Positions 16,144 through 24,241 of a stretch of 64,000 nt of DNA are shown here, one piece after another; position 1 is the stretch's first letter, and every line of letters begins with the position of its first letter. Source of the stretch: Enterobacter hormaechei subsp. xiangfangensis (GTDB lineage: Bacteria > Pseudomonadota > Gammaproteobacteria > Enterobacterales > Enterobacteriaceae); contig NZ_CP017183.1 in assembly GCF_001729785.1 (NCBI RefSeq), forward strand, positions 62,001-126,000, in the 5' to 3' direction. Under the pieces are notes generated by a model, which made no database searches, had not been told where the DNA came from, and saw only the letters and a list, made by a program, of their open reading frames with translations. A program made the translations under genes and the position numbers.

Positions 16144-17130
16144 ATGCCGCTTGTTAACGTTGCTATTGTCGCGGTGGACGGGTTTAGCCCGTTCCACTAC
16201 TCCGTCCCCTGCATTCTGTTTGGCGATACGGTATCCGGGGAAAAGCGCTTTAACGTTACGATCTGCGCTGAAAAACCGGGATTCCTGACCTCGAAAGACG
16301 GTTTTGCCCTGCATGCGACGCAGGATTTTTCTGCAATCGCATCGGCTGAAATTGTGGTTGTACCCTACTGGCAGCACGTGCTGGAGCGCCCGCCTCAGAC
16401 GCTGCTCGACAGCCTGGTTCAGGCCAGAGACAACGGGGCGGAAATTGTTGGGCTGTGTCTGGGATCGTTTGTACTGGGCTATGCGGGCATACTCAGCGGC
16501 AAACGGGCCGCCACCCACTGGGAGTTTGAACACCAGTTTCAGACGCTGTTTCCGGACGTTCGACTGGACATCAACGCGCTCTACGTGGACGACGGCAATG
16601 TGATCACCTCGGCAGGTACCGCCGCCGCGCTCGACTGCTGTTTGTATATCATCCGCCAGCGCTTTGGCAGCGTTGTCGCCAATCAGATTGCCCGCCGGAT
16701 GATCGTCCCGCCGCACCGCGAGGGCGGGCAGGCGCAGTTTATTGCGCAACCTGTGCCGAAAGATACCCGCGACGGGCGGATTAACTGTCTCATTGACTAC
16801 CTTCAGCAGCACATTTCCGAACCGCATAACCTGGATTCGCTGGCGGACGTGGTGTCGATGAGCCGACGCACGCTGACCCGCCATTTTATCAAGGCGACGG
16901 GCATGAGCGTTGCCGACTGGCTTACCGCCGAGCGCCTGCGGCGCAGCCAGATCCTGCTGGAGTCCGGCAGTCTGCCAATCGAAAGCGTCGCTGAGCAGGT
17001 GGGGTTTTTATCAGCGGTGACGTATCGGCAGCAGTTTAAGGCGCGCTTTGGTGTCAGTCCGGCGGAGTGGCGTAAGACGTTTCGCGTTAAGCCGTATGCA
17101 GCGAAAAATAATGCTGGCGCGATGGAATAA
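16144..17130 (+). CDS. GlxA-family AraC-type transcriptional regulator (DJ-1/PfpI domain)
   Basis: A 328-residue regulator with an N-terminal DJ-1/PfpI-like domain (about 1-190; nucleophile-elbow-like 'GLCLGSFVLGYAG', with Cys in the elbow) and a C-terminal AraC helix-turn-helix pair ('LDSLADVVSMSRRTLTRHF' and 'PIESVAEQVGFLSAVTYR'). Such proteins activate transcription and the amidase-like domain is thought to sense ligands. AAGGAGAG precedes the ATG. It probably forms an operon with the MBL-fold enzyme and may regulate it. The ligand is unknown. Confidence 0.85.
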   Translation: MPLVNVAIVAVDGFSPFHYSVPCILFGDTVSGEKRFNVTICAEKPGFLTSKDGFALHATQDFSAIASAEIVVVPYWQHVLERPPQTLLDSLVQARDNGAEIVGLCLGSFVLGYAGILSGKRAATHWEFEHQFQTLFPDVRLDINALYVDDGNVITSAGTAAALDCCLYIIRQRFGSVVANQIARRMIVPPHREGGQAQFIAQPVPKDTRDGRINCLIDYLQQHISEPHNLDSLADVVSMSRRTLTRHFIKATGMSVADWLTAERLRRSQILLESGSLPIESVAEQVGFLSAVTYRQQFKARFGVSPAEWRKTFRVKPYAAKNNAGAME

Positions 17131-17253
17131 AAAGACGTGGGCGGCTTCTTTGCCTTTAAAGCTGGCGGCAATGGATATGCATCAGACGGGTTACAAGCAC
17201 TTCTCTTCCGGTTAAGATAATCCACGTTACTTTCCAGAAGAAAAGGTAGTGGC

Positions 17254-17583
17254 ATGAACAATATTGAAACGCAGTTACTTGAATCAGGTTTCACCGTAAA
17301 AGAATTAGCGTATCTGAACCGAAACATTAGCCGTTATGGTTCATCCCTGCTCGAGGTAGTGCTTGAGTTAGGTAAGCGATTTATCATGGTTCTGTGTATT
17401 ACTGCGACTGTGGCCCTGATTTTCCTGGCGCTTCTTTTTTTCGCTGAACATTATAATATTGTTTCCGGTGGCATTTCTCTTTTCATCGTATTGATTATTG
17501 CCTGGTTTTTTCAACCCCCGATCATTACCTACAAAGCCTGGCGCTTCAGAAAGAAATACATTAGTTCTGTCCAGACGCATTAG
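17254..17583 (+). CDS. Small two-helix membrane protein, hypothetical
   Basis: A 109-residue protein with a charged, amphipathic N-terminal 40 residues and two membrane helices (about 47-69 and 73-95) followed by a basic tail ('KAWRFRKKYISSVQTH'). AGAAAAGG precedes the start. I do not recognise the family. Its 3' end overlaps by 23 bp the 3' end of the convergent DUF4225 gene. The topology resembles small immunity or scaffold proteins, but there is no direct evidence. Confidence 0.6.
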   Translation: MNNIETQLLESGFTVKELAYLNRNISRYGSSLLEVVLELGKRFIMVLCITATVALIFLALLFFAEHYNIVSGGISLFIVLIIAWFFQPPIITYKAWRFRKKYISSVQTH

Positions 17584-18364
17584 AAATTAAATCAAACGAG
17601 ACTTTTGCAGAGACACCCCAGCCGATAATTTTCATAGTGAGCGCTGCGCGATTCATTCCGTCGACTTTGCGGTAGAAATCCAGCGGGAGATAACGAAACA
17701 GACGCCATGATTCGGGTTTCCGGATGGCGCCAAATACCGTATAGACGCTTGCTGCCAGGCTTACGCTATTGAATACCCCAAGTGCTGATTCACGTTTAAA
17801 TCCCATAAACTGAGCGATATCCATGACGCCATCTGCCAGCATACCTTCGGAGTTTGGTTGATGTTGAAGCGTTCTGTTAATTTCTTTTGAAATGGCATTT
17901 GCACCATCCATAACCAGAATCGCTCCTGCAAGCGCACCCACTGGATTCATTGTCATCATTGCACCAACACCTGCAACAATCTGTAACCCTGAAAGCACAA
18001 CCTTAATCGATGAGATAACGTAACCGACGACTTTGTTATTTTCTTTAACCAGTTCAATCTGAGCAAAAAGCTGAGCTGTACGGGAGCGAAGCATTCTGCT
18101 TTGCTCAAGAAGACTTTCGTTCTCAGCCCGGATGTTTTTCAGGCATTCCATGCACTCCTCATCACTTCTGGCTGCCCGGGTAGCACTAAATTGTTGCATC
18201 ACAAACTGCCGAATATCATCCATAAATTTAATCCGTGCGAGTCCGTCGCTGAGATGTTGCCCTCCGACAATATTCGCAGTATTGATGAGCTTGCGGGCTT
18301 CAAGATTTATCATTGTTTCAGCCCATGCGCGGGCGTTCTGACCAGGGAAAAGTACAATATCCAT
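17561..18364 (-). CDS. DUF4225-family protein
   Basis: A 267-residue protein that I assign to DUF4225 from its pattern: 'MDIVLFPGQNARAWAETMINLEARKLINTAN' opening (quoted in part, residues 1-20 and following), a Cys pair in 'SDEECMECLKNI', a coiled segment, then a hydrophobic glycine-rich region ('LQIVAGVGAMMTMNPVGALA') and 'SWRLFRYLPLDFYRK'. I place the start at ATG 18364 because the family begins there; an upstream extension uses TTG. DUF4225 also occurs as the C-terminal part of some type VI secretion PAAR/VgrG-linked proteins, so a toxin-related role is possible. The lower GC content suggests acquired DNA. Confidence 0.6.
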   Translation of the reverse strand: MDIVLFPGQNARAWAETMINLEARKLINTANIVGGQHLSDGLARIKFMDDIRQFVMQQFSATRAARSDEECMECLKNIRAENESLLEQSRMLRSRTAQLFAQIELVKENNKVVGYVISSIKVVLSGLQIVAGVGAMMTMNPVGALAGAILVMDGANAISKEINRTLQHQPNSEGMLADGVMDIAQFMGFKRESALGVFNSVSLAASVYTVFGAIRKPESWRLFRYLPLDFYRKVDGMNRAALTMKIIGWGVSAKVSFDLISNASGQN

Positions 18365-18539
18365 TTTAATTTTCTCATCTGATAACCAACGTTTACAGAT
18401 TATCCTGACATCAGAAACTGGCAACAATAAATTGGATAATCTGTCGCGAGCGCAGAATTCGCCGAAGGTATATACCGACGGAAATCATCTTCGTCGTTGA
18501 TGGCGACCTTGAAAGTGGTGACAGCATAAAAGAAGTGCA

Positions 18540-19628
18540 TTACCCCAGCCGCTCCATCCGTGTCTCCCCCTCCGCCATCGACAGCTGATACAGCGAAAAC
18601 GATCGGTGCTTCTCAATCAAATGCGCCAGCTCCGGCGAGTGGCTGGTGAGCCAGATCTGCGAATAGCGGCTGGCCTCGGCAATGAGGCTTGCCAGGGCGG
18701 GCAGCATCTGCGGATGCAGGCTGTTTTCCGGTTCGTTGAGGGCGATAAATGCGGGAGGGCGCGGGCTTAACAGCGCCACCGCCAGGCATAAAAAACGCAG
18801 CGTGCCGTCGGAGAACTCTGCCGGTTCCAGCGGTCTGCTCAGCCCCTCGCGCTGCATCATCATGCGGAAGCGCCCGCCGGTGTTGTCGCTGTAAAACACG
18901 CAGCCGGGGAAGGCCTGGTCGAGAATGCGCATCAGCAGCAGCTCGTCGCCAATTTCGACAATGGTCTGAAACGCGGCGGCCAGGTTCGCGCCGTCGCTGG
19001 CCAGCACCGGGGAGCGGAAACCCACCTGCGGCGCGCGGATCGCCGAGCCGGATGAAACGGAAAACTCATGATAAAAGCGCCAGTTACGCAGGGACTCACG
19101 CATCTGCGACACTTCGGGGTAGAGGTGCGGTTCACCGAGCTGACCGAACACTGACTCGTTCTCATACAGCGTACCGCTGTGGGTCACTTTTTCGTGATGT
19201 ACGTTGTTCAGGAATACGGCCTGGTTCTTACGCTTCATCAGCTGTGACGACGGACGACGGTGCTGGCCGCTCAGCCAGATAGATTCCTCTTTGATCACCG
19301 GATCGAGCTGAAACTGTGAGGGGTAGGGCAGCTTTTCCACAAACCCGACCTGAAGCTCATATTCATAGGTTTCCGTTTCCACCGCCAGGTTCATGCGCCG
19401 CAGCTGGTCGCTGCGGGTTTTGCCCGCCCAGAACACTTTCAAAATGCCCCCCTCGTTTGCCAGCGTCTGGGAGAATTGCCCCTGCGCCGCGCTGTGCATC
19501 AGGTAAATCGCCTTATAAATATTGGATTTTCCGGTGCCGTTGGGGCCGAACACGATATTGAGCTGTTCCAGCTCAAGCGACATATCGCGAATTGAGCGAT
19601 AGTTTTGAATATGCAGATTTTTGATCAT
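18540..19628 (-). CDS. AAA family ATPase (RecF/SMC-like, AAA_21 type)
   Basis: A 362-residue cytoplasmic ATPase. Residues 1-25 ('MIKNLHIQNYRSIRDMSLEL' region) are the typical SMC/RecF-like opening, followed by Walker A 'FGPNGTGKSNIYKAIY' (about 27-42). The C-terminal third has signature-like 'SDGTLRFLCLAVAL', Walker B 'FIALNEPENSLHP' and the H-loop 'WLTSHSPEL'. No nuclease or TOPRIM domain is fused, and none is encoded next door, so this is a stand-alone ATPase. Related proteins occur in housekeeping and in phage-defence roles. Expression is monocistronic by layout. Confidence 0.8.
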   Translation of the reverse strand: MIKNLHIQNYRSIRDMSLELEQLNIVFGPNGTGKSNIYKAIYLMHSAAQGQFSQTLANEGGILKVFWAGKTRSDQLRRMNLAVETETYEYELQVGFVEKLPYPSQFQLDPVIKEESIWLSGQHRRPSSQLMKRKNQAVFLNNVHHEKVTHSGTLYENESVFGQLGEPHLYPEVSQMRESLRNWRFYHEFSVSSGSAIRAPQVGFRSPVLASDGANLAAAFQTIVEIGDELLLMRILDQAFPGCVFYSDNTGGRFRMMMQREGLSRPLEPAEFSDGTLRFLCLAVALLSPRPPAFIALNEPENSLHPQMLPALASLIAEASRYSQIWLTSHSPELAHLIEKHRSFSLYQLSMAEGETRMERLG

Positions 19629-19688
19629 CGGGTTACTCCGCTGTGCACGCTTAACCTGTACAGAATTACAGTATTTTACGCTGAGCGC

Positions 19689-19718
19689 AAAAAAAAGACG
19701 ACAGTGAGGGTGTCGTCT
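19689..19718 (-). terminator. Intrinsic terminator of the DUF523/DUF1722 gene
   Basis: On the minus strand AGACGACA / TGTCGTCT form a perfect 8-bp stem with a 7-nt loop, followed by a run of seven T. It lies 57 bp after the stop of the DUF523/DUF1722 gene and before the AAA ATPase gene, so these are separate transcripts. Confidence 0.88.
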
Positions 19719-19774
19719 AAACGGGGTACAGCTTTGGGCCTCTGTGGGTCAATGGGGCCTTCGCTTCTTTCTTA

Positions 19775-20734
19775 TCAGGTAACGGCCAGACGCAGACCCA
19801 AATCATCAGGATAGGGATCAAAGTAGTTTTGCGTCATCAGATACCGGTCAGGGTATTCAGCCAGATAATGCTTAAGCAGCGTCAGCGGCGCGAGGATCGG
19901 CAGCAGTCCGTCCCGGTAATGCAGGATCACATCACGCAGTTCTCCGCGCTGGCGGCTGTTCAGCTGGTTACGGAAATAGCCCTGAATGTGCATCAGCACG
20001 TTAGTGTGATTCTTCCGCGAAGCGGGTTTTTTCAGGATGGTCATCAGTTTGTCGCGATAGGCCACGAAAAACGCGTCCAGATCGTCCCACTCGTGCAGTG
20101 ATGCCACGAACGGGCCAATTTCACGGTAGCCTGCCTGATGGTGCGCCAGAAGCTGAAGCTTATAGCGGCTGTGAAAGTCCAGCAGAGCACGGCGCGTCAG
20201 GCCATTTTTACGCATTACGTTCAGTTCGTGGAGGGCAAAAACGCGCTCAACAAAGTTTTCCCGCAGTACCGGATCGTGCAGGCGACCGTCTTCTTCGACG
20301 GGCAGCCAGGGGAAAGTTTCAAGGAGGGAGGCGGTGAACAGCCCGACACCCTCCTTGCGGCCCCGGTTGCCGTTTTCGTCGTACAGCCGCACGCGCTCCA
20401 TGCCGCAGCTGGGGGATTTTGCACAGACGATAAACCCCGACAGATCGCCGATTTTCGGCAGATAATCTGCCGTAAATGCAGCCATCTTCTGCGTGACGTC
20501 ATCGTGGGGCGCTTTGCTGAACCGCATTTCTGTCTCGCCGCCGGTGGTCATCACCAGGCGCAGCGCCGGACGAGGCGTGGGCAGGCCGATAGCCATTTCA
20601 GGGCATACCGGGCGGAAAGCGACCCACTGCGCCAGCTCATCCATCACAAAGCCCATACGCTTATGCCCGCCGTCAAAGCGAACGGCGGAACCGGTCAAAC
20701 ATCCGCTAATACCCAGCACAGGTTTTGTTGTCAT
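19775..20734 (-). CDS. DUF523-DUF1722 fusion protein (YbgA-like)
   Basis: A 319-residue protein with an N-terminal DUF523 domain (about 1-150) and a C-terminal DUF1722 domain (about 185-310), the latter being the whole of E. coli YbgA. DUF523 includes TudS thiouracil desulfurases that bind an iron-sulfur cluster through three cysteines; candidates here are Cys in 'GISGCLTG', 'RPVCPEMAIGLP' and 'CAKSPSCGMERV'. The ATG at 20734 is chosen because GGGAGG lies 8 bp upstream; a GTG three codons earlier is too close. A thionucleobase-related role is inferred from the family only. Confidence 0.85.
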   Translation of the reverse strand: MTTKPVLGISGCLTGSAVRFDGGHKRMGFVMDELAQWVAFRPVCPEMAIGLPTPRPALRLVMTTGGETEMRFSKAPHDDVTQKMAAFTADYLPKIGDLSGFIVCAKSPSCGMERVRLYDENGNRGRKEGVGLFTASLLETFPWLPVEEDGRLHDPVLRENFVERVFALHELNVMRKNGLTRRALLDFHSRYKLQLLAHHQAGYREIGPFVASLHEWDDLDAFFVAYRDKLMTILKKPASRKNHTNVLMHIQGYFRNQLNSRQRGELRDVILHYRDGLLPILAPLTLLKHYLAEYPDRYLMTQNYFDPYPDDLGLRLAVT

Positions 20735-20836
20735 GGTGTGCACCTCCCGATCTCATATCTAAAAGTTACACAACAATGCTAGTTTGTCCAAGTATTGGCG
20801 GGATTATTTTTTAATCGTCTTTAAAATCAAGAGCAA

Positions 20837-21247
20837 TCAGCTGCCCTTGTAGGTTGAGTAACCGTACTGGCTGAGCAGAAGCGGGATGTGCAGTTTTTCA
20901 TTGGTGCGGGTGACGGTGAACAGCACCGGCACTTCCGGGAAGAAGGAGTCCAGCTTTTTGCCGTGGAAGTAATCGGCGGTTTTGAAGGTCACTTTATACA
21001 CGCCAGGTGCCATATCCTGATCCTGCGGATAAAGCGATTTAATGCGCCCGTCGTGGTCGGTTTTACCGCTGGCAATCGGGGTCCACTTGTCCTGCTCCTG
21101 CTTCTCCAGCGTAACGGTCACATCCGCTGGCGGCATACCGGTTTGCTGGTCCAGAACGTGGACGCTCAGGGTGCCTGCCGGGGCGCTGAATGCGGCAGGC
21201 GCGAAAGCCATGGCAGCCAGCATCATCAGAGGGAGTGTCTTTTTCAT
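20837..21247 (-). CDS. hiuH: Periplasmic 5-hydroxyisourate hydrolase (transthyretin-like)
   Basis: A 136-residue secreted transthyretin-like protein (UraH/HiuH, E. coli YedX type) that would hydrolyse 5-hydroxyisourate, the product of urate oxidation. A clear signal peptide (ending FSA) places it in the periplasm, as in E. coli. Conserved parts are 'LSVHVLDQQTGMPP' with the active-site His, 'DHDGRIK' with an Arg, 'FFPEV' and the C terminus. That C terminus is YKGS, where the family tetrapeptide is YRGS. No urate oxidase or OHCU decarboxylase is nearby, so it acts alone here. Confidence 0.9.
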   Translation of the reverse strand: MKKTLPLMMLAAMAFAPAAFSAPAGTLSVHVLDQQTGMPPADVTVTLEKQEQDKWTPIASGKTDHDGRIKSLYPQDQDMAPGVYKVTFKTADYFHGKKLDSFFPEVPVLFTVTRTNEKLHIPLLLSQYGYSTYKGS

Positions 21248-21346
21248 CGTGTTTTCCTGTTGAGTTGTCGGTGACAGGAAAACGTTAGCACTCGCTGCGC
21301 GAAAAAATATTCAACTTTTCGTGAAGATTGCCACAGCAGAAAATAA

Positions 21347-22072
21347 TCAGAGGATAATTACCTCAAGGGAAACCTGCTGCTGCCACTGCGCAACCTGCTT
21401 TTTCCGCGCGGCGGTGAGTTTGCCGCTGGTGACCAGCAGCCATTTGCGATCCGGGAAAATTTCCGGGGCCAGCGCGGCAGGGGGAACCGGCAGGATGTCG
21501 ATGCGGTGGCCCTGGCCGGTGCGCGTCAGGGCTTCAAGCCAGATCTCACACGGGTCGTTGAGGTACCAGCCGCTGATGAGGATGTTATCGCCCGGCGCTT
21601 TTTTATCGCCCTCAAGGCAAAACGAGGTATAGGCGATGAGGATGCCGTCGAGGATCTCACGCAGCGTCATGGCGGCGGCGACGTTGGCCGATATCTGGCT
21701 GCGCAACGGACGCAGCACGTTAGTGACCAGCTCTGGCCTTGGGTATTCGCGTCCGGCGTCGTAAATCATCTGACGCAGGGATTCAATTTTCCCCTCCTGC
21801 AACTTTTGCATCATGGCCTGTTGCAGGGTTTGCCAGTTATTGGCGCGGCGCGGCGCAGGGCGTTCCAGCAGTGATTTAACCTGACCGATGGGTACGCCTT
21901 TTTTTACCCAGTCGAGGATTTTCAGCGCCTGCTGAACGTCCTCATCGCTGTACAGGCGGTGACCGCCGTCCGTACGCTCGGGTTTGAGCAAGCCATAGCG
22001 TCGCTGCCACGCCCGCAGCGTGGTGGCGGTGATGCCGCTGAGTCTGGCGAATTCGCCGATGGAGTAAGCCAT
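21347..22072 (-). CDS. MlrA-like MerR-family transcriptional regulator
   Basis: A 241-residue regulator with an N-terminal MerR DNA-binding domain ('YSIGEFARLSGITATTLRAW', 'RYGLLKPERTDGGHRLY'), closely matching MlrA (YehV), the activator of csgD and curli in E. coli, in both domain plan and length (243). The C-terminal part follows the MlrA-like fold ('ILDGILIAYTSFCLEG', 'ISGWYLNDPCEIWLEAL') without a cobalamin-binding signature. As MlrA proper is encoded elsewhere in enterics, this is a paralogue. It is divergent from blc, with 117 bp between, and may control blc or the neighbouring fimbriae. Confidence 0.85.
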   Translation of the reverse strand: MAYSIGEFARLSGITATTLRAWQRRYGLLKPERTDGGHRLYSDEDVQQALKILDWVKKGVPIGQVKSLLERPAPRRANNWQTLQQAMMQKLQEGKIESLRQMIYDAGREYPRPELVTNVLRPLRSQISANVAAAMTLREILDGILIAYTSFCLEGDKKAPGDNILISGWYLNDPCEIWLEALTRTGQGHRIDILPVPPAALAPEIFPDRKWLLVTSGKLTAARKKQVAQWQQQVSLEVIIL

Positions 22073-22137
22073 GTCTGCATCCGAAGAGAAGGAGTTGTCT
22101 CAATATACTACGAATATTCTCCGACGGGATGAAGCGC

Positions 22138-22156
22138 CGCACGGGTGCGCTACACT
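22138..22156 (+). promoter_or_regulatory. Candidate blc promoter (sigma-S-like -10) with adjacent palindrome
   Basis: CTACACT at 22150-22156 matches the sigma-S extended -10 consensus CTATACT at six of seven positions, 34 bp before the blc ATG. A 12-bp palindrome CGCACGGGTGCG lies directly upstream at 22138-22149. E. coli blc is known to be RpoS-dependent, which agrees. Confidence 0.45.
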
Positions 22157-22189
22157 TAACGTCCAACCGCGTAAATGAAAGGAGTTCTC

Positions 22190-22714
22190 ATGAGGCTATG
22201 GCCTGTAGTTACCGGTGTCGCCATTGCGCTGACTCTGGTTGCCTGTAAATCTCCCACGCCGCCGAAAGGCGTGCAGCCCATTACCGGCTTTGATGCCAGC
22301 CGCTATCTCGGCAAATGGTATGAAGTCGCCCGACTGGAAAACCGCTTTGAGCGCGGTCTGGAACAGGTCACCGCGACGTACGGCAAGCGCAGCGATGGCG
22401 GTATCAGCGTACTGAACCGCGGCTATGATCCGGTGAAGAACAAATGGAATGAGAGCGAAGGAAAGGCGTACTTTACCGGCGAACCGACTACGGCTGCGCT
22501 GAAGGTATCGTTCTTCGGCCCGTTCTACGGCGGCTATAACGTGATCAAGCTGGACGATAAGTACCAGTACGCGCTGGTCAGCGGCCCGAACCGTGACTAC
22601 CTGTGGATTTTATCGCGCACCCCGACCATTCCGGATGCGGTAAAACAGGACTACCTGAACACCGCACGCGGTCTGGGCTTCCGGGTCGATCAGCTGGTGT
22701 GGGTGAAGCACTAA
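22190..22714 (+). CDS. blc: Outer-membrane lipocalin Blc
   Basis: A 174-residue bacterial lipocalin, an outer-membrane lipoprotein that binds lysophospholipids and fatty acids. The lipobox is LVAC with Cys19; lack of Asp after it (KS) predicts outer-membrane sorting. The lipocalin motif 'DASRYLGKWYEVARLENRFE' and the C-terminal 'YLWILSRTPTI' are conserved. The start is ATG 22190, preceded by AAAGGAG; an ATG five codons earlier overlaps that site and is rejected. It stops 1 bp before the end of the convergent fimbrial adhesin gene. Confidence 0.95.
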   Translation: MRLWPVVTGVAIALTLVACKSPTPPKGVQPITGFDASRYLGKWYEVARLENRFERGLEQVTATYGKRSDGGISVLNRGYDPVKNKWNESEGKAYFTGEPTTAALKVSFFGPFYGGYNVIKLDDKYQYALVSGPNRDYLWILSRTPTIPDAVKQDYLNTARGLGFRVDQLVWVKH

Positions 22715-22715
22715 C

Positions 22716-23723
22716 CTACTGATACGAAAAGGTGATGCTTGCCAGGGCATTGGCCGAGCCGGGGACCAGGTCTCCGGTTCGGATGTACTGCGCCTGGAAC
22801 GGCAGGGATAGCGTTTGTGCTGCGCTGGTGGTCTGGATGAAAAACTGTCCCGTCGTGCCTGCGGCCGAGCTGTCTGGCCCCATCATCAGCGGCCCGGTAC
22901 CGTTATAGAAAAACTGTACGCCAATGCCGGAGGCCGTGGAGTCCCCGGTCAGCGTCACGACCGACGAGGTATTTGACGGTGTGGTCTGATCGGTCATCAC
23001 TGCGTTAACCGCCACGTTCTCATCGCAGGTCAGGCTGACGTTAAACTCCCCCGACGGCGAGGTGCTGCCTACGCTGGGCAGCGTGTGAACATCAATGGTG
23101 CCCAGGTCGACGTTGGCGCTTTTTGTGCCTACCGTGCAGCCGCTTGCCGTCACCGTGATGGTGGTGGGGTTGATGATCACCTGCGCGGTTTTCACTTCGT
23201 TGTTATAGGCCGTCAGGATCGCCGCGTTAATGGTCGGGGTCTGGTATACGCCGGATTTCAGCGGAACGCCGGTCTTGATAAACGTCACTTTTGCTGACCA
23301 GCCCAGTGCGGTGGCGTAACCGTTAGTCCCATCGGCCGGATAGCTCTGCGTAATGCCCGTCTGCATCGGCACATAGGTGGTGCCGTTATAATCTTTGAGC
23401 CCAAGAATGAAGCCGATGCCGGGCACGCCCGTTTCAAATACCATGTAATTTGCGCCATCAAGAATAACCGTGATGCCGGTGGCGGTTATACTGCTGCTCG
23501 GCTCCAGCGTCCCTTTGGAGCAGGTAAATACCAGGCCGCACCAGAACACTTCCGAGACGCTCGCAGAGGCGCTCCATTCAGAGCCGATCGTCTTTCCAGG
23601 CACGATGGAGTCTGCCGGGCCGGACCACGACATGGGCGTTGGCGAAAGGGTGATATCCGATGTCCAGGAGAGGGCAAGCGCCTGAGAGGACATGAAAAAC
23701 AGGGCTAAAAACAGTAAACGCAT
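22716..23723 (-). CDS. Fimbrial tip adhesin-type protein
   Basis: A 335-residue two-domain fimbrial protein, last gene of the second type-1-like operon and therefore its likely tip adhesin. A signal peptide (ending QALA) is followed by a lectin-like N-terminal half of about 150 residues with one cysteine pair ('FWCGLVFTCSKG'), then a pilin domain beginning 'TITVTASGCTVGTKSANVDLG' with its own cysteines ('SGCTVG', 'LTCDEN') and ending 'ASITFSYQ'. The N-terminal half does not resemble FimH in sequence, so the receptor cannot be told. It abuts the minor pilin gene with a 1-bp overlap. Confidence 0.85.
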   Translation of the reverse strand: MRLLFLALFFMSSQALALSWTSDITLSPTPMSWSGPADSIVPGKTIGSEWSASASVSEVFWCGLVFTCSKGTLEPSSSITATGITVILDGANYMVFETGVPGIGFILGLKDYNGTTYVPMQTGITQSYPADGTNGYATALGWSAKVTFIKTGVPLKSGVYQTPTINAAILTAYNNEVKTAQVIINPTTITVTASGCTVGTKSANVDLGTIDVHTLPSVGSTSPSGEFNVSLTCDENVAVNAVMTDQTTPSNTSSVVTLTGDSTASGIGVQFFYNGTGPLMMGPDSSAAGTTGQFFIQTTSAAQTLSLPFQAQYIRTGDLVPGSANALASITFSYQ

Positions 23724-24241
23724 TATTGATACTCCGTCGTCCAGGTCGCCACTGCCGAAACGTCTCCGGCATTGACCGGCGCACCCGTGGCGGCCAGTCG
23801 CGCATAGAAGGTCATTTTTACGCTGTCATCCCCCGCCGCGCCGTAAGCAGCGGTTTGGGTGTCCAGCGGGATAAGTACGCTGTCTTTATCCAGTATCTGC
23901 ACTGCCACGCCGGTCGCGCCGCCGTCAGCGACTTTCAGAAGCTGCGGGTTTTCGTCATCCGGCGTACCGCTGAAGCGGATTTTCACGCCAGCAAAGGTGG
24001 GGCCGCACGCTTCAAGGGTGAGCGTGAAGGGCGTTTTGATATTGCTGACTGCCCCCGCCTCGCTAAATTGCTTCACGCCGAGGGTGCCCAGCGGCACGTT
24101 TTGCTCCTTCGAATCTTCCGAGACAATGCAGGTATTGCCGATCACGTTGCCGGTCACGGAAACCAGCACGTCATAGCCGCGCGCGGGGACGGTGATGACC
24201 ATCAGCAGGATCAGGGGGAGGAAACGGACGGTTACTGACAT
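23723..24241 (-). CDS. Minor fimbrial subunit
   Basis: A 172-residue pilin, fourth in the second fimbrial operon. Start ATG 24241 is chosen since AGGAGG precedes it and a signal peptide follows (MSVTVRFLPLILLMVITVPA); a longer reading lies inside the usher gene. The pilin fold is shown by 'VTGNVIGNTCIVSEDS', the second Cys in 'LEACGPTFAGVKIRFSG' and the C-terminal 'VSAVATWTTEYQ'. It overlaps the usher by 10 bp and the adhesin by 1 bp. It is probably an adaptor between shaft and adhesin (FimF/FimG-like). Confidence 0.86.
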   Translation of the reverse strand: MSVTVRFLPLILLMVITVPARGYDVLVSVTGNVIGNTCIVSEDSKEQNVPLGTLGVKQFSEAGAVSNIKTPFTLTLEACGPTFAGVKIRFSGTPDDENPQLLKVADGGATGVAVQILDKDSVLIPLDTQTAAYGAAGDDSVKMTFYARLAATGAPVNAGDVSAVATWTTEYQ

